Shown here piece after piece: positions 32,548 to 40,546 of a DNA stretch of 64,000 nucleotides (its first letter is position 1; the number at the start of each line of letters is the position of its first letter). Origin of the DNA: Oscillospiraceae bacterium (GTDB lineage Bacteria; Bacillota; Clostridia; Oscillospirales; Ruminococcaceae); contig JAHZAU010000011.1 of assembly GCA_019423755.1 (NCBI GenBank), forward strand, positions 1 to 64,000, in the 5' to 3' direction. A program made the translations under genes and the position numbers. The notes beneath the pieces are model-generated. The model worked only from the letters and a program-made list of their open reading frames with translations, was not told where the DNA came from and ran no database searches.

Positions 32548-32919
32548 CTACATCTTCATCCTTCCTGTGGCCACCGCCGTCACCTTTTCCAGGATCACCT
32601 CGTCCACCCCGGCAGACTGCACGATCTCCGACCACTGACAGCCGGTGAAGACCTCCTGCCCGTCGGGCTTCACGATGACCAGGCTAAAGTCCTGCATGCC
32701 GTAAAAATCCACCTCGCCGTCGCAGAGGCACACCCGGGAAAACTCCACCTGATGCCGCACCCGGCCGCCGACGGTGCCCACCGGCTCCTCCGAGCCGAAG
32801 GCCTCCACGTAGCGGCTCTCCCGGGAGGAACGCACCCGGTAGCTTTGAGCCGCCGCCAGACGCTTGCCGTCCACTTCCAGGTAAACCTGGGCGCTGGTAG
32901 GAATTGTTACCAATGCCAT
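32548..32919 (-). CDS. tail tube protein (XkdM-like)
   Basis: A 123-residue protein following the sheath gene, the conserved place of the contractile tail tube. The N-terminal VTIPTSAQVYLEVDGKRLAAAQSYRV and the mid-region SRVCLCDGEVDFYGMQDFSLVI fit the XkdM/gp19-type tube fold. It would stack as hexamers inside the sheath. AGGAGGTGAGGTTCC precedes the ATG. Confidence 0.8.
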   Translation of the reverse strand: MALVTIPTSAQVYLEVDGKRLAAAQSYRVRSSRESRYVEAFGSEEPVGTVGGRVRHQVEFSRVCLCDGEVDFYGMQDFSLVIVKPDGQEVFTGCQWSEIVQSAGVDEVILEKVTAVATGRMKM

Positions 32920-32933
32920 GGAACCTCACCTCC

Positions 32934-33998
32934 TTACAGCTGCACCAGGGCGGTCAGATAGATCTGGCTCCATACCGCCGCCAGCGTCAGCTCCATCTCC
33001 ACCTGACACACCGAGGGGTCGTCGCTGTCGCGGAAGGCCACCGGCGGCGCAAATTCCACCAGCAGACCCTTTCGGCGCTGTTCTTCCAGTGCCACGGCAG
33101 TCTGGGCCGCCACCGCGTCCTCGTCCATCCCCACTTTCTGGGAAAGGAGCCCCTGCAGACGCTGGCGCACCGCCTGCATCACCGCGTCGATCATCAGCAC
33201 GGTGTTCACCGGCAGGAAGGTTCGGTCCTCCTCCTCGCCGGTTTTGGTGCGGGTGGTCACCGCCCGGACGCAGACCGGCACGCCGTCCTGCATTTCCAGC
33301 ACCGTCACCCCCGCTCCCAGCAGGGTTTCCAGCACTTCCTCCTCCACCGCTTCCACGCCGCCCGCCAGGGCGATCTCCCGGTTGCAGAAGGATTCCCCCG
33401 CCTGGGCCGCTGCCAGCATCCCGGCCACCGCCGCCGCGGAGAGCATGGGGCTGCCTTCTTCGCCTTCTTTGTCGCTGCCCGCCTGGCACACAAGCACCAA
33501 ACGCTCGCTGTTGCAGCTTCCGGCGGCCTGCTTGGCGCTTTCCGAGTCCTCGCACCAGCCGACGGCGATCTTCTCTCGCTCCCGGCTGCTGCACTGGGCC
33601 ATGGCTTCGGCCAGTTTTGCGGCGGCTTCGGTGCCGCCCGCGGCGCAGCAGACCACGCCCGGGCGACGGATCTCCCCCAGCTTCGGCAGCGCCGCATAGA
33701 TGGCCGCGTCCTCCGGCTTGCTGCCGTCAATGGTCACCGGCAGGGCGTAGACGCCCTCCACCCCGCTTTCCAGCAGGATCTTCGCCATGCGGTAAAGGCC
33801 GCTGTCTTCCGGGGAAAAATACCCTTCCAGCTGGCTTATGCGTTCCAGCTTGACCACGCCGCCCGCCGGCAGGCTGACCCCTTCCCGGGTCTTGGCCCCA
33901 GCGCAGACAAACGCCCAGCCCTGGCGGCTGCCCCGGTAGCGGTTTCGCAGATCATACCGGGAATAGACCCCGGGACGATATGTCGTTTGATTCATCAT
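32934..33998 (-). CDS. contractile tail sheath protein (XkdK-like)
   Basis: A 354-residue tail sheath with the family N-terminus TTYRPGVYSRYDLRNR (linker that ties neighbouring subunits), the variable domain with CVRAVTTRTKTGEEEDRTFLPVNTVLMIDAV, and a C-terminal strand ending QVEMELTLAAVWSQIYLTALVQL that augments the next ring. It is shorter than PBSX XkdK (about 466). The start overlaps the stop of the preceding gene; an upstream in-frame ATG lies well inside that gene and is rejected. Confidence 0.88.
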   Translation of the reverse strand: MMNQTTYRPGVYSRYDLRNRYRGSRQGWAFVCAGAKTREGVSLPAGGVVKLERISQLEGYFSPEDSGLYRMAKILLESGVEGVYALPVTIDGSKPEDAAIYAALPKLGEIRRPGVVCCAAGGTEAAAKLAEAMAQCSSREREKIAVGWCEDSESAKQAAGSCNSERLVLVCQAGSDKEGEEGSPMLSAAAVAGMLAAAQAGESFCNREIALAGGVEAVEEEVLETLLGAGVTVLEMQDGVPVCVRAVTTRTKTGEEEDRTFLPVNTVLMIDAVMQAVRQRLQGLLSQKVGMDEDAVAAQTAVALEEQRRKGLLVEFAPPVAFRDSDDPSVCQVEMELTLAAVWSQIYLTALVQL

Positions 33999-34492
33999 TC
34001 TTCTCCTTCCTTCTCCCCCGCAGGCGGGCTCAGCCGGGCGGTGAGCGCCACAGCCTCTGCCTGCCAAAGCGGCGGAGCATCCTCCTGCCGGATGCCGAAC
34101 CGGCACACCACCTGGGCGGAAGCGGATACCCCGCCCAGCACGCCGCGCTCCCGCAGGCTGCCGCCGGTCACTTCCAGTACAGCGATCTCCCGCTGGTCAA
34201 AGCACAGCTTCTGCGCCGCCTCTTCCAGCAGTTCCAGGCATCCGCTGCCGTCGGGAGCAAACAGCTCCAACCGGTACACCGCCTGGGCCTGGCGCATGCG
34301 GGCGCCGTCGGGGCGGGACCCTTCTCCCAGCCCCATGGACCCCAGCTTCACCTGCTCTAACTCCACCGTAATGAGCGGACGCCGCAGCGGCGCGGGGCCT
34401 TCCTGCGCGCCGTAGCCCTTCTTTACCATCGCCCCACCGCAGCCTTCCAGCAGACGGCAAAGCGCATCACCAAGCTGCCGCAGTTCCTTCAT
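33995..34492 (-). CDS. tail terminator/head-tail joining protein (position of xkdJ)
   Basis: A 165-residue protein with N-terminal helix KELRQLGDALCRLLEG and a beta-rich body (LITVELEQVKLGS, AVYRLELFAPDGSGCLELLEEAAQKLCF). The place, just before the sheath gene, and size suit the tail-terminator/joining class. Its first 26 bases overlap the preceding gene. Family assignment is by position. Confidence 0.55.
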   Translation of the reverse strand: MKELRQLGDALCRLLEGCGGAMVKKGYGAQEGPAPLRRPLITVELEQVKLGSMGLGEGSRPDGARMRQAQAVYRLELFAPDGSGCLELLEEAAQKLCFDQREIAVLEVTGGSLRERGVLGGVSASAQVVCRFGIRQEDAPPLWQAEAVALTARLSPPAGEKEGEE

Positions 34493-34820
34493 CGCCAGCC
34501 TCCTCCCGCATCAAAAGCGCCCACACATAGGCCACGCCGCTCCTGGCCGGGACGTCCTGACGGTCCAGCACCCAAAAGCACCTTCCCCCGTCCAGGACCT
34601 GGTCCCCGACCCGAAGACCCTGCGCCAGCCCTCTGGCCGGCAGCAGCGCTACCCACTTTCGGTCCGGTACCCGGCCGGATACCATGACCTTCCGGCCGCT
34701 TTGCCGGTCCAGCACCGGGTAGAGCACCCCGCGCAGCTTCTCCTCCTGCTGCCCCTGCCGGATCACCAGCTCCTGCCCGGCCCAGCTGAGCAGCCGTTCG
34801 ATCTGTCTTGCTGTCATCAC
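34467..34820 (-). CDS. head-closure/connector protein (position of xkdI)
   Basis: A 117-residue protein: short N-terminal helix MTARQIERLLSWAGQELVIRQG and a small beta-barrel (LLPARGLAQGLRVGDQVLDGGRCFWVLDRQDV), the general layout of head-closure stoppers that plug the portal. Starts one base after the preceding stop and overlaps the next gene. Confidence 0.55.
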   Translation of the reverse strand: MMTARQIERLLSWAGQELVIRQGQQEEKLRGVLYPVLDRQSGRKVMVSGRVPDRKWVALLPARGLAQGLRVGDQVLDGGRCFWVLDRQDVPARSGVAYVWALLMREEAGDEGTAAAW

Positions 34821-34821
34821 G

Positions 34822-35160
34822 CTACTCCAATCCCATCAACGCCACGCCCCAGTGGTCCAGCAGGTCGCCGATCCACTCCCAGGCGTCGCGGCTGTCCTCC
34901 GGCGCACCGTAGGAGGCGCTGACCTCCCCCAGCCGGAAGCTTTGGGCCCCGTCGGTCAGCCGCAGCCGCACCTGCTGGGCCGCCAGCATAGCCGCACACA
35001 GCTCCAAGCGTTCCCGGTTCGACTCCTGGTCCACCCCGGGCCGCAGACGGGCCAGCACCCGCTGGCAGCAGGCGTCGCACACCTCCTGCCAGACGGCGGC
35101 CTCCTCCTGGGTCAGCCCGACCAGCTGCGCCATCTTCCGGCATACTGCTTGCTGATCCAT
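34822..35160 (-). CDS. head-tail connector, gp6-like (position of xkdH)
   Basis: A 112-residue, mostly helical protein, with EEAAVWQEVCDACCQRVLARLRPGV and a second helix pair RLELCAAMLAAQQVRLRL, then an acidic loop and a C-terminal helix. This resembles the helical gp6/adaptor proteins bound to the bottom of the portal. It follows the capsid gene by 12 bases. Confidence 0.6.
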   Translation of the reverse strand: MDQQAVCRKMAQLVGLTQEEAAVWQEVCDACCQRVLARLRPGVDQESNRERLELCAAMLAAQQVRLRLTDGAQSFRLGEVSASYGAPEDSRDAWEWIGDLLDHWGVALMGLE

Positions 35161-35172
35161 CTTCCGTCCTCC

Positions 35173-36168
35173 TTAGGCCAGTACCTTGACCGCGTCGGGG
35201 AACAGCTTGGAAAAACCGGTGGTCGCGGTGACCGCCGCGCGTTCCAGCTGGCAGTCGATGAGCTTGTCATACTCCACGCTGACGCCGCCGGCGCTGACCA
35301 TTTCCAGCGCAAAGCGCTTGTCCAGACCGACGATCTTGCCCTCGGGCACCGCAGCCGAGCGGATGACCTTGGCGCCCAGCGGGGTGGTCAGACAGCCGGT
35401 GCCCTGGAAGTTAAGACCGGTGTTGGGGTCCTGCAGCTCCGGGATCTGCAGCAGCTTGAGCATCATGTCCGGGGACACCAGCATGACGTTCATCTGATAC
35501 TCGCCGAAGCTGTTCCACAGGTTGAGCAGGTCCTGATAGGTCAGGCTGTCCGGCTCGGCCAGGCTTACCACCTCGGCGGCATCGCCGCTGCCGTCGCCGT
35601 TGATGAGCACATCCACCGCGTCGCGCAGCTGGGCGCGGCCAATGGAGCAACCGATCTGCTTGAGCACCACGGTGAACAGGTCGATCTTCTGGTACTTCAT
35701 CGACTCATAAGAGGCAGAAAGCAGACGGCCTCTCTTTTTCAGATGCACCAGGCTGTCCTTGAGGCGGATGGTAGTCTCGGGGATGAAGGCGCCCTCCTCC
35801 ACCACGGAAGCCTCCTCCTCGGGCTTGGACACCATAGAGCGGTAATCCATGGCGTCGATGATGGTGTGCGCGGCGCAGATCTCTTCCAGCACCGGGGTCT
35901 CCTCTACGCCCTGGCCCACCGCTCTGGCCACATATTCCGGGAAGAGCGCAGCGCTGCCGGAGCTTGCAAAGAACTTCTGCAGACTGTCGCTCTGCTTGCC
36001 TGACACCTTGATGTCGTAGCGCTTGAGCTGTCTCTGGAAGGCGTCATAACCTTCCAGCTCGGTGTGGCGGTACTGCGCCGAGGGGTCCATCTTTTCCAGC
36101 TGGGCGCAGAAGCCGCCCTTTGCCTTGTACAGATCGCGGTTGAGGTTTACATTTTTGTAGTTTTCCAT
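35173..36168 (-). CDS. major capsid protein (HK97 fold, XkdG-like)
   Basis: A 331-residue capsid protein. N-terminal arm with YKNVNLNRDLYKAKGGF, then FPEYVARAVGQGVEETPVLEEICAAHT, the E-loop-like region MVSKPEEEASVVEEGAFIPETTIRLKDS, a KKRGRLLSASYESMKYQKIDLF spine and the C-terminal TPLGAKVIRSAAVPEGKIVGLDKRFALEM strands. This is the PBSX/XkdG type of major capsid. GGAGGATGCCACA precedes the ATG. The frame is intact. Confidence 0.88.
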   Translation of the reverse strand: MENYKNVNLNRDLYKAKGGFCAQLEKMDPSAQYRHTELEGYDAFQRQLKRYDIKVSGKQSDSLQKFFASSGSAALFPEYVARAVGQGVEETPVLEEICAAHTIIDAMDYRSMVSKPEEEASVVEEGAFIPETTIRLKDSLVHLKKRGRLLSASYESMKYQKIDLFTVVLKQIGCSIGRAQLRDAVDVLINGDGSGDAAEVVSLAEPDSLTYQDLLNLWNSFGEYQMNVMLVSPDMMLKLLQIPELQDPNTGLNFQGTGCLTTPLGAKVIRSAAVPEGKIVGLDKRFALEMVSAGGVSVEYDKLIDCQLERAAVTATTGFSKLFPDAVKVLA

Positions 36169-36192
36169 TGTGGCATCCTCCCTTTCTTCCCG

Positions 36193-36531
36193 TTAAAACA
36201 GGATCTCCATGGTTTTGTCGGTCTCATTGACGCCCAGCACCAGCACACTGCCGCCTTCGGCGCTTTTGGCAAGGCCTGCGCCGGAGATGGCCGCGGTCTC
36301 AAAGCCCACAGTGGGCGCGCCCTCGTCGGTGTACGGTACGACGGCATGACCGCCGGTCTGCACCAGAGCAAAGTCGCCGCGTACCGCTTGCACGATGCCT
36401 ACCATTCGGCCGGTATCGCCCTTTTTGACGGTATGCGCGCCCGCCATGACCACCAGGTCACCGGCCTGCAGTTCGCCCTCGGCCTGCAGCGTCACATATT
36501 TTGCGTTGTATCCCTGTAAACTGATCTCCAT
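36193..36531 (-). CDS. capsid decoration/cement-like protein
   Basis: A 112-residue beta-rich protein (AKYVTLQAEGELQAGDLVVMAGAHTVKKGDTGRMVGIV) with the pattern of DUF2190-like capsid cement proteins that follow prohead protease genes in many phages. It lies between protease and capsid. GGGAGGATGGCACA precedes the ATG. Confidence 0.65.
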   Translation of the reverse strand: MEISLQGYNAKYVTLQAEGELQAGDLVVMAGAHTVKKGDTGRMVGIVQAVRGDFALVQTGGHAVVPYTDEGAPTVGFETAAISGAGLAKSAEGGSVLVLGVNETDKTMEILF

Positions 36532-36550
36532 TGTGCCATCCTCCCGTTTC

Positions 36551-37456
36551 TTAGATCAAAAATCCGTCTTCTCTGCCGCCAGACACTTCCCCGCCGGCTG
36601 CGCCAAACTGGCTCTGCGGCGCCGCCGCTTTGGCAATGCCGCCGCGTTCCTCCAAAAGCTGCTTCCAGCAGCGCAGCTCCCGCAGGCTCATGCGGCCCGC
36701 CGCTTCCAGCGCCTTTTGGGCCGCGCCGCTTTCCCCAGCCAGCTCGCCCAGCTGACGCATCAGCCCGCAGCGTACCTCACGGCTGTCCTCCTCCAAGATC
36801 TGGATGCGCTGGCAAAGGCGCTCGTACTCGCTCTTTTCCAGCACCACCTGCTCCTTCCAGCTTTTGAGCACCCCGGCCGCCGGCTGGGCCGGCACCGCTA
36901 CAAAGGACCACTCGTAGGCATCCTCCGGCTCCTCCAGCTCCCTCCAACAAAGGGTGCCGTCGTACTCCTGGCCGGGGCGGTGGCCGCAGCCGCCCAGACT
37001 GCCGCAGATGGAGCATCTCTTCTGCTTCACACGGCAGCTGACGCTCACCTCCCTGCGGATGCCTCCCTCGATCTCCAGGATGGTGTCCTGGTTGCCCTGG
37101 GTGCGCACCATGTAGGCCTTGGCCTCCAGGTAGCGGTACGGCCTGCCGTCCCGGGTCTGTCTTGTCGGGTCGGAGACCACACGGGTCTCGTAGATACGGG
37201 CCTGCTGGTTTTCGGCTCGGGCATCGTGGTCACAAAGGCCGGTCTTGCCCACGAACATGGGCGCCAGCGCTTCCAGCGCCTCGTCGCTGAAACGTTCGTA
37301 GTCCCGGTCGATGTCGTTGTCGCACAGCGCCATGCGGAAGGTGTACAGTTCCTCCGCCGTAAACTCCCGGCAGGTCAGCTGGTTGATCTTTTCCAGATCC
37401 TCCGCCTGGGGCACAAACTGCTTGGTCGCGCCGCTGTGGATTCGTTCTTCGGTCAT
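36551..37456 (-). CDS. putative prohead protease (XkdF-like)
   Basis: A 301-residue protein in the protease position. The first half has the XkdF-type core (CREFTAEELYTFRMALCDNDIDRDYERFSDEALEALAPMFVGKTGLCDHD, a candidate His in CDHDARAENQ, and VSVSCRV with a candidate Ser). A Cys/His cluster CSICGSLGGCGH and a later Cys at about residue 174 could bind zinc. The C-terminal half is coiled-coil-like (LEKSEYERLCQRIQILEEDSREVR), perhaps a scaffold. It starts one base after the portal stop. Confidence 0.7.
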   Translation of the reverse strand: MTEERIHSGATKQFVPQAEDLEKINQLTCREFTAEELYTFRMALCDNDIDRDYERFSDEALEALAPMFVGKTGLCDHDARAENQQARIYETRVVSDPTRQTRDGRPYRYLEAKAYMVRTQGNQDTILEIEGGIRREVSVSCRVKQKRCSICGSLGGCGHRPGQEYDGTLCWRELEEPEDAYEWSFVAVPAQPAAGVLKSWKEQVVLEKSEYERLCQRIQILEEDSREVRCGLMRQLGELAGESGAAQKALEAAGRMSLRELRCWKQLLEERGGIAKAAAPQSQFGAAGGEVSGGREDGFLI

Positions 37457-37457
37457 G

Positions 37458-38645
37458 TTATTCCTCCTCACTTTCTTCGGACGGTACTTCGGTCTGCTCC
37501 GGGGCGTTCTGCCGCTGCACCTGCTCGGCCTGAGCGTAAAGCAGCTGCGCCCTGGCTTCCTCCACCTCGTCGGCGATGCGCAGGGTGCTCCAGTTGACCT
37601 CTACCGGCCCGTACCAGCCCTTTCCTTCCAGATGGGCCTGGCAGATCTGCCGGATCACCGGGGTCAGCAGCGCCCGGTAGCTTTCCAGCTCGCTGACCAG
37701 GATGTCCGCCTGCTGCTTGCTCATGCGCTCGGTGGTGGACCAGCTGAGACCCAGGATAAAGGGCGGCACCCCCAGCTTGGCCACCATCTGTTCCAGCATC
37801 TGGCGGGCCGGTACCTGAGTGTCCATCATCTGGCAGTCCGCCCCGATGACCTTCACCTCCACGTCGCCCACCGCCACAAAGTCGCGCACCCGCCCCTGGT
37901 CGGGGGCCATGGTCCGGGCCCACTGCTCCGCCATGTTCTGGGCGATCTCCCGGGCGTAAGCGCCGTCCACCCCGTCCCCCGGGCGGCAGGTGACGGCATA
38001 GCGCAGGTTTCCCATGCGCTCAAAGTTTTTGCCGATGCAGTCGTAGATCTGCAAAAGGATCTGCGCCACCCCCGGCAGCCCTTCCAGCAGGCTTCTACCC
38101 CGCAGGGAGCCCGCCGGCGGGTTCAGCGCCGAAAATACCACCCGCTCCGGGTGGGGCACCGGCCTTGCCTTGCCGCTGCTGTCCCAGGAAAGCACCTGCA
38201 CCTCCAAGGGGCTCTCCCCCTGCTGCAGGCACACCTGTTCCAGCGGCACGTTGTACAGCGCCCCGATGCCCTCGCCGCCGGCCTGAGGCACCATCTCGCC
38301 CACCGCGTTGCCCACCGTCAGCAGGTCGTCCAGGTAGGTGTACAGAAACTGCCGCAGCCCGCGCCCGCAGGCCCCGCAGGGTACCTCCCGGCAAAACCAC
38401 TCCAGCTCCTCCTGAGCCTCCCGGCTGCTTCCGCTGGCGCAATGTACCGTAAAGTCCCCCGTCAGCCGGATGATCTTTCCGATGGCCGCGTCAATGATGG
38501 GCACCGCCTTTCGGATCTCCCGGTACATGCGGGCGGCCGCCTCCTGCTGCCCCACCTCCAAAAGCCGCTCCATCCCGGGCTCCCGGCCCGGTCCGGTCTG
38601 CACAGCATAGCCCGGCTGCGGCAGCTTGCGTTCCTTCCATTTCAC
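37458..38645 (-). CDS. phage portal protein (XkdE-like)
   Basis: A 395-residue portal protein, the dodecameric DNA gate at the capsid vertex. It shows the typical REIRKAVPIIDAAIGKIIRLTGDF start, the stem/clip helices around GRSLLEGLPGVAQILLQIYDCIGKNFERMGNLRYAV, and the QMVAKLGVPPFILGLSWSTTERMSKQQADILV motif common to portals. The acidic C-terminus ends in EESEEE. It lies 12 bases after the terminase stop. Confidence 0.88.
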   Translation of the reverse strand: MKWKERKLPQPGYAVQTGPGREPGMERLLEVGQQEAAARMYREIRKAVPIIDAAIGKIIRLTGDFTVHCASGSSREAQEELEWFCREVPCGACGRGLRQFLYTYLDDLLTVGNAVGEMVPQAGGEGIGALYNVPLEQVCLQQGESPLEVQVLSWDSSGKARPVPHPERVVFSALNPPAGSLRGRSLLEGLPGVAQILLQIYDCIGKNFERMGNLRYAVTCRPGDGVDGAYAREIAQNMAEQWARTMAPDQGRVRDFVAVGDVEVKVIGADCQMMDTQVPARQMLEQMVAKLGVPPFILGLSWSTTERMSKQQADILVSELESYRALLTPVIRQICQAHLEGKGWYGPVEVNWSTLRIADEVEEARAQLLYAQAEQVQRQNAPEQTEVPSEESEEE

Positions 38646-38657
38646 ACTCGTTCCCCC

Positions 38658-39917
38658 TTAAAAGCTGTTTCTCTCGGGGCCGGCCGCCGCCCAGAACCCG
38701 CCCCGCCCCGGACGCTGTCCCGCCATCTCCATAATGAAGTAGCGCATCTCGTCCATAGCGTGGTCGTTTTCCTTGTGGGGCCGGTCCTCCCCTTTTTCCT
38801 CCCAGCGGTAGCTCCCCAGCTCCCGCAGGCAGTCCTCGCACCCTTCCCAGATCTGGATCTTCCCCTGCCGCAGCAGCTCGCTCACCAGCCGGATGCCGTC
38901 GGACACCTGGTTCTTGGCCGGCTGGGCCAAAAACCGCCCGTGCCGCCGGATGCACTGGATAAAGCTTGCCGCCGACGGGTCCACGATCACCATGCGGATG
39001 CGCCGTCCCCCGGCCAGTTCCTCCAACTTCTGGTAGTACTCCTCGTCGGTCATGAGCACGCCGCTCTTCCGCGAATCGTGGTACCACTCTCCTAGCCGGT
39101 AATACACCCCGTCCCGCAAGCCCCATAATCCCATGGAACAGGGGTTCACCGTGCCGTAATCGCAGGAGATCCAGTAGCTCTGACATTCCGGCTGCCTCCG
39201 GGTGACGTTTTTTTCCCGGGAAAACATCGGGTACACCAGCCCCTGGGCCGCCGCCCACTCCCCCAGCACGAACCGCCGGTAGAAGCTGCCGCTGTACAGC
39301 CGCTGGTACCGCTTGCGCATCCCACTGCTGAGCCCCGGGTTGTCCTCCATGGTAAAATGCAGGTACAATAGGTTTTTCTCCTGGCTTTTTAAGATCCACT
39401 CCCGGTAAAACCAGTGCTCCGGGTACTCCGGGTTGCAGGAAAACCACAGCCTGGCCCCCTCCTGGGAGCAGCGGGCCGCTGCCTGCTCCACAAAGCTCCG
39501 GCACAGCAGCGCCGCCTCGTCGAAGATCGCCCCCGCCAGGGTCATGCCCTGGATGCGGGCGGCGCAGCCCTCGTCCTCCCCGGCAAACAGCCAGTACCTT
39601 CCCTGCCTGCCCTGCCATTCCAGCTCCACATACCCCTGGGAAAGCTTCTCCCGGCAGACGATCCCTAACTCCTGCAGCTGGCGGCTCAACGGAAACCATA
39701 AGTTGCGCCGCACCGCGCCCAGCGTCCGCCCGCATAAGGCAAACTCCCCCCGCTGGAAGGCCGTCAAACTCCATAGAAAGAAGGACAGCCCCAGACATAA
39801 GGTCTTGCCGGAGCGCACCGCCCCGTCGCAGATGATGCCGTCGTACCGGCTGTCGGCGCTGGCCGGGCACCACCACCGCAGCACCCGCCACTGCTTTGGG
39901 GAAAACCGGCTAATCAT
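38658..39917 (-). CDS. terminase large subunit (XtmB-like)
   Basis: A 419-residue DNA-packaging motor with both functional halves. ATPase: Walker A GAVRSGKT (residues 32-39) and Walker B with catalytic Glu in AGAIFDEAAL. Nuclease: three conserved acidic positions in SCDYGTVNP, VIVDPSAASF and HAMDEMRYF, as in RNaseH-fold terminase nucleases. All key residues are kept, so selection for DNA packaging is likely still acting. The start overlaps the end of the small subunit gene by 8 bases. Confidence 0.92.
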   Translation of the reverse strand: MISRFSPKQWRVLRWWCPASADSRYDGIICDGAVRSGKTLCLGLSFFLWSLTAFQRGEFALCGRTLGAVRRNLWFPLSRQLQELGIVCREKLSQGYVELEWQGRQGRYWLFAGEDEGCAARIQGMTLAGAIFDEAALLCRSFVEQAAARCSQEGARLWFSCNPEYPEHWFYREWILKSQEKNLLYLHFTMEDNPGLSSGMRKRYQRLYSGSFYRRFVLGEWAAAQGLVYPMFSREKNVTRRQPECQSYWISCDYGTVNPCSMGLWGLRDGVYYRLGEWYHDSRKSGVLMTDEEYYQKLEELAGGRRIRMVIVDPSAASFIQCIRRHGRFLAQPAKNQVSDGIRLVSELLRQGKIQIWEGCEDCLRELGSYRWEEKGEDRPHKENDHAMDEMRYFIMEMAGQRPGRGGFWAAAGPERNSF

Positions 39918-40353
39918 CCTCCGCCTCGCCCCGGTTCAGGGCTTCCAGCAGGGCGCTGGCGGCGTTGTCCGCGGCGGGCGTCATCTCCTGCAGCATCTGG
40001 ATGGCCTTGAGCTTGTCGTAAAACCGTACCTCCAAGCCGCCGCCCTTGGGACGCTTAAACTCCGCCACTCCGGCCAGGTCCGCCTCCGCCTCGTCCTCCC
40101 CTTCCAGCAGACGCACCGCCCCGCGGTTGTCGCAGAAGATGATCCGTTCCAGCCCGCGCCGGGCGCTTTCCTGGGGGTCGCTTGGGTCCTGGGCCGCCTG
40201 GCGCAGCTGGCTCAGCTGCCGGCGCACCACCGCGTCCCCCAGCAGCCGCACCCCCTCCTCCGGGGGCCAACCGGCCAGCTTTGCCGCCTCCGCTGGCTCC
40301 TGCCCGCGGTAGTAGTGGTAGGCAAACGCCCGCTTTCTCTGTGTTTCGGTCAC
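39910..40353 (-). CDS. terminase small subunit (XtmA-like)
   Basis: A 147-residue protein with an N-terminal helix-turn-helix (KRAFAYHYYRGQEPAEAAKLAGWPPEEG), typical of small terminases that bind the packaging site, and a C-terminal region DKLKAIQMLQEM that contacts the large subunit. The GTG start is chosen because AGGAGGTGA lies about 10 bases upstream. First gene of the block. Confidence 0.82.
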   Translation of the reverse strand: MTETQRKRAFAYHYYRGQEPAEAAKLAGWPPEEGVRLLGDAVVRRQLSQLRQAAQDPSDPQESARRGLERIIFCDNRGAVRLLEGEDEAEADLAGVAEFKRPKGGGLEVRFYDKLKAIQMLQEMTPAADNAASALLEALNRGEAEDD

Positions 40354-40396
40354 CGTCTTGGCTCACCTCCTTTCACCCTTCCCCCCTTTGGAGCCC

Positions 40397-40422
40397 AAAG
40401 TTGCACAAAAAACGGCAACTTT
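40397..40422. promoter_or_regulatory. inverted repeat ahead of the phage-like block
   Basis: AAAGTTGC and GCAACTTT, perfect 8-base arms with a 10-base A-rich loop, end about 44 bases before the terminase start. No sigma-A promoter is evident on the minus strand in this gap. The repeat could be an operator, or a hairpin in the leader. Confidence 0.5.
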
Positions 40423-40472
40423 CACACAGCGCGCAAAAATTTTTTAAAAAATCCCCCCTTTTCCCCGCCCCC

Positions 40473-40501
40473 TTGACCTTCTCCCTTTCTGCCTGTAAAA
40501 T
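40473..40501 (+). promoter_or_regulatory. sigma-A promoter of the ChrB-N-like gene
   Basis: TTGACC, 17-base spacer, TAAAAT, about 45 bases before the ATG. Confidence 0.75.
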
Positions 40502-40546
40502 AAGGGTAGCGTTTCTGATTTTATCTGAAAGGAGCCGACCCGCCCT

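Larger units (their letters stand above)
27988..40353 (-). mobile_element. PBSX-like contractile phage-tail/capsid cluster without tape measure, integrase or lysis genes
   Basis: Eighteen same-strand genes ordered as in the late operon of the defective phage PBSX of Bacillus subtilis: packaging, head, connector, sheath, tube, baseplate, fibre. Many stops and starts overlap (ATGA junctions), so translation is coupled. There is no integrase, excisionase, repressor, replication, holin or lysin gene in or beside the block, and no coding room for a normal tape measure between tube and hub. No gene is visibly broken. Base composition is as GC-rich as the flanks. I read it as a domesticated particle operon; whether it makes a killing particle, a gene-transfer agent or nothing cannot be told from sequence. 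Confidence 0.85.

Noticed and set aside
30535..32635. Long overlapping open frames extending several phage genes upstream
   Set aside because: They start inside neighbouring genes without ribosome sites; the short versions begin at ATGA junctions or after clear GGAGG sites.
36551..37456. Frameshift or split in the prohead protease/scaffold gene
   Set aside because: The frame is continuous from the portal junction to its stop, and both the N-terminal core and the coiled-coil end lie in it.
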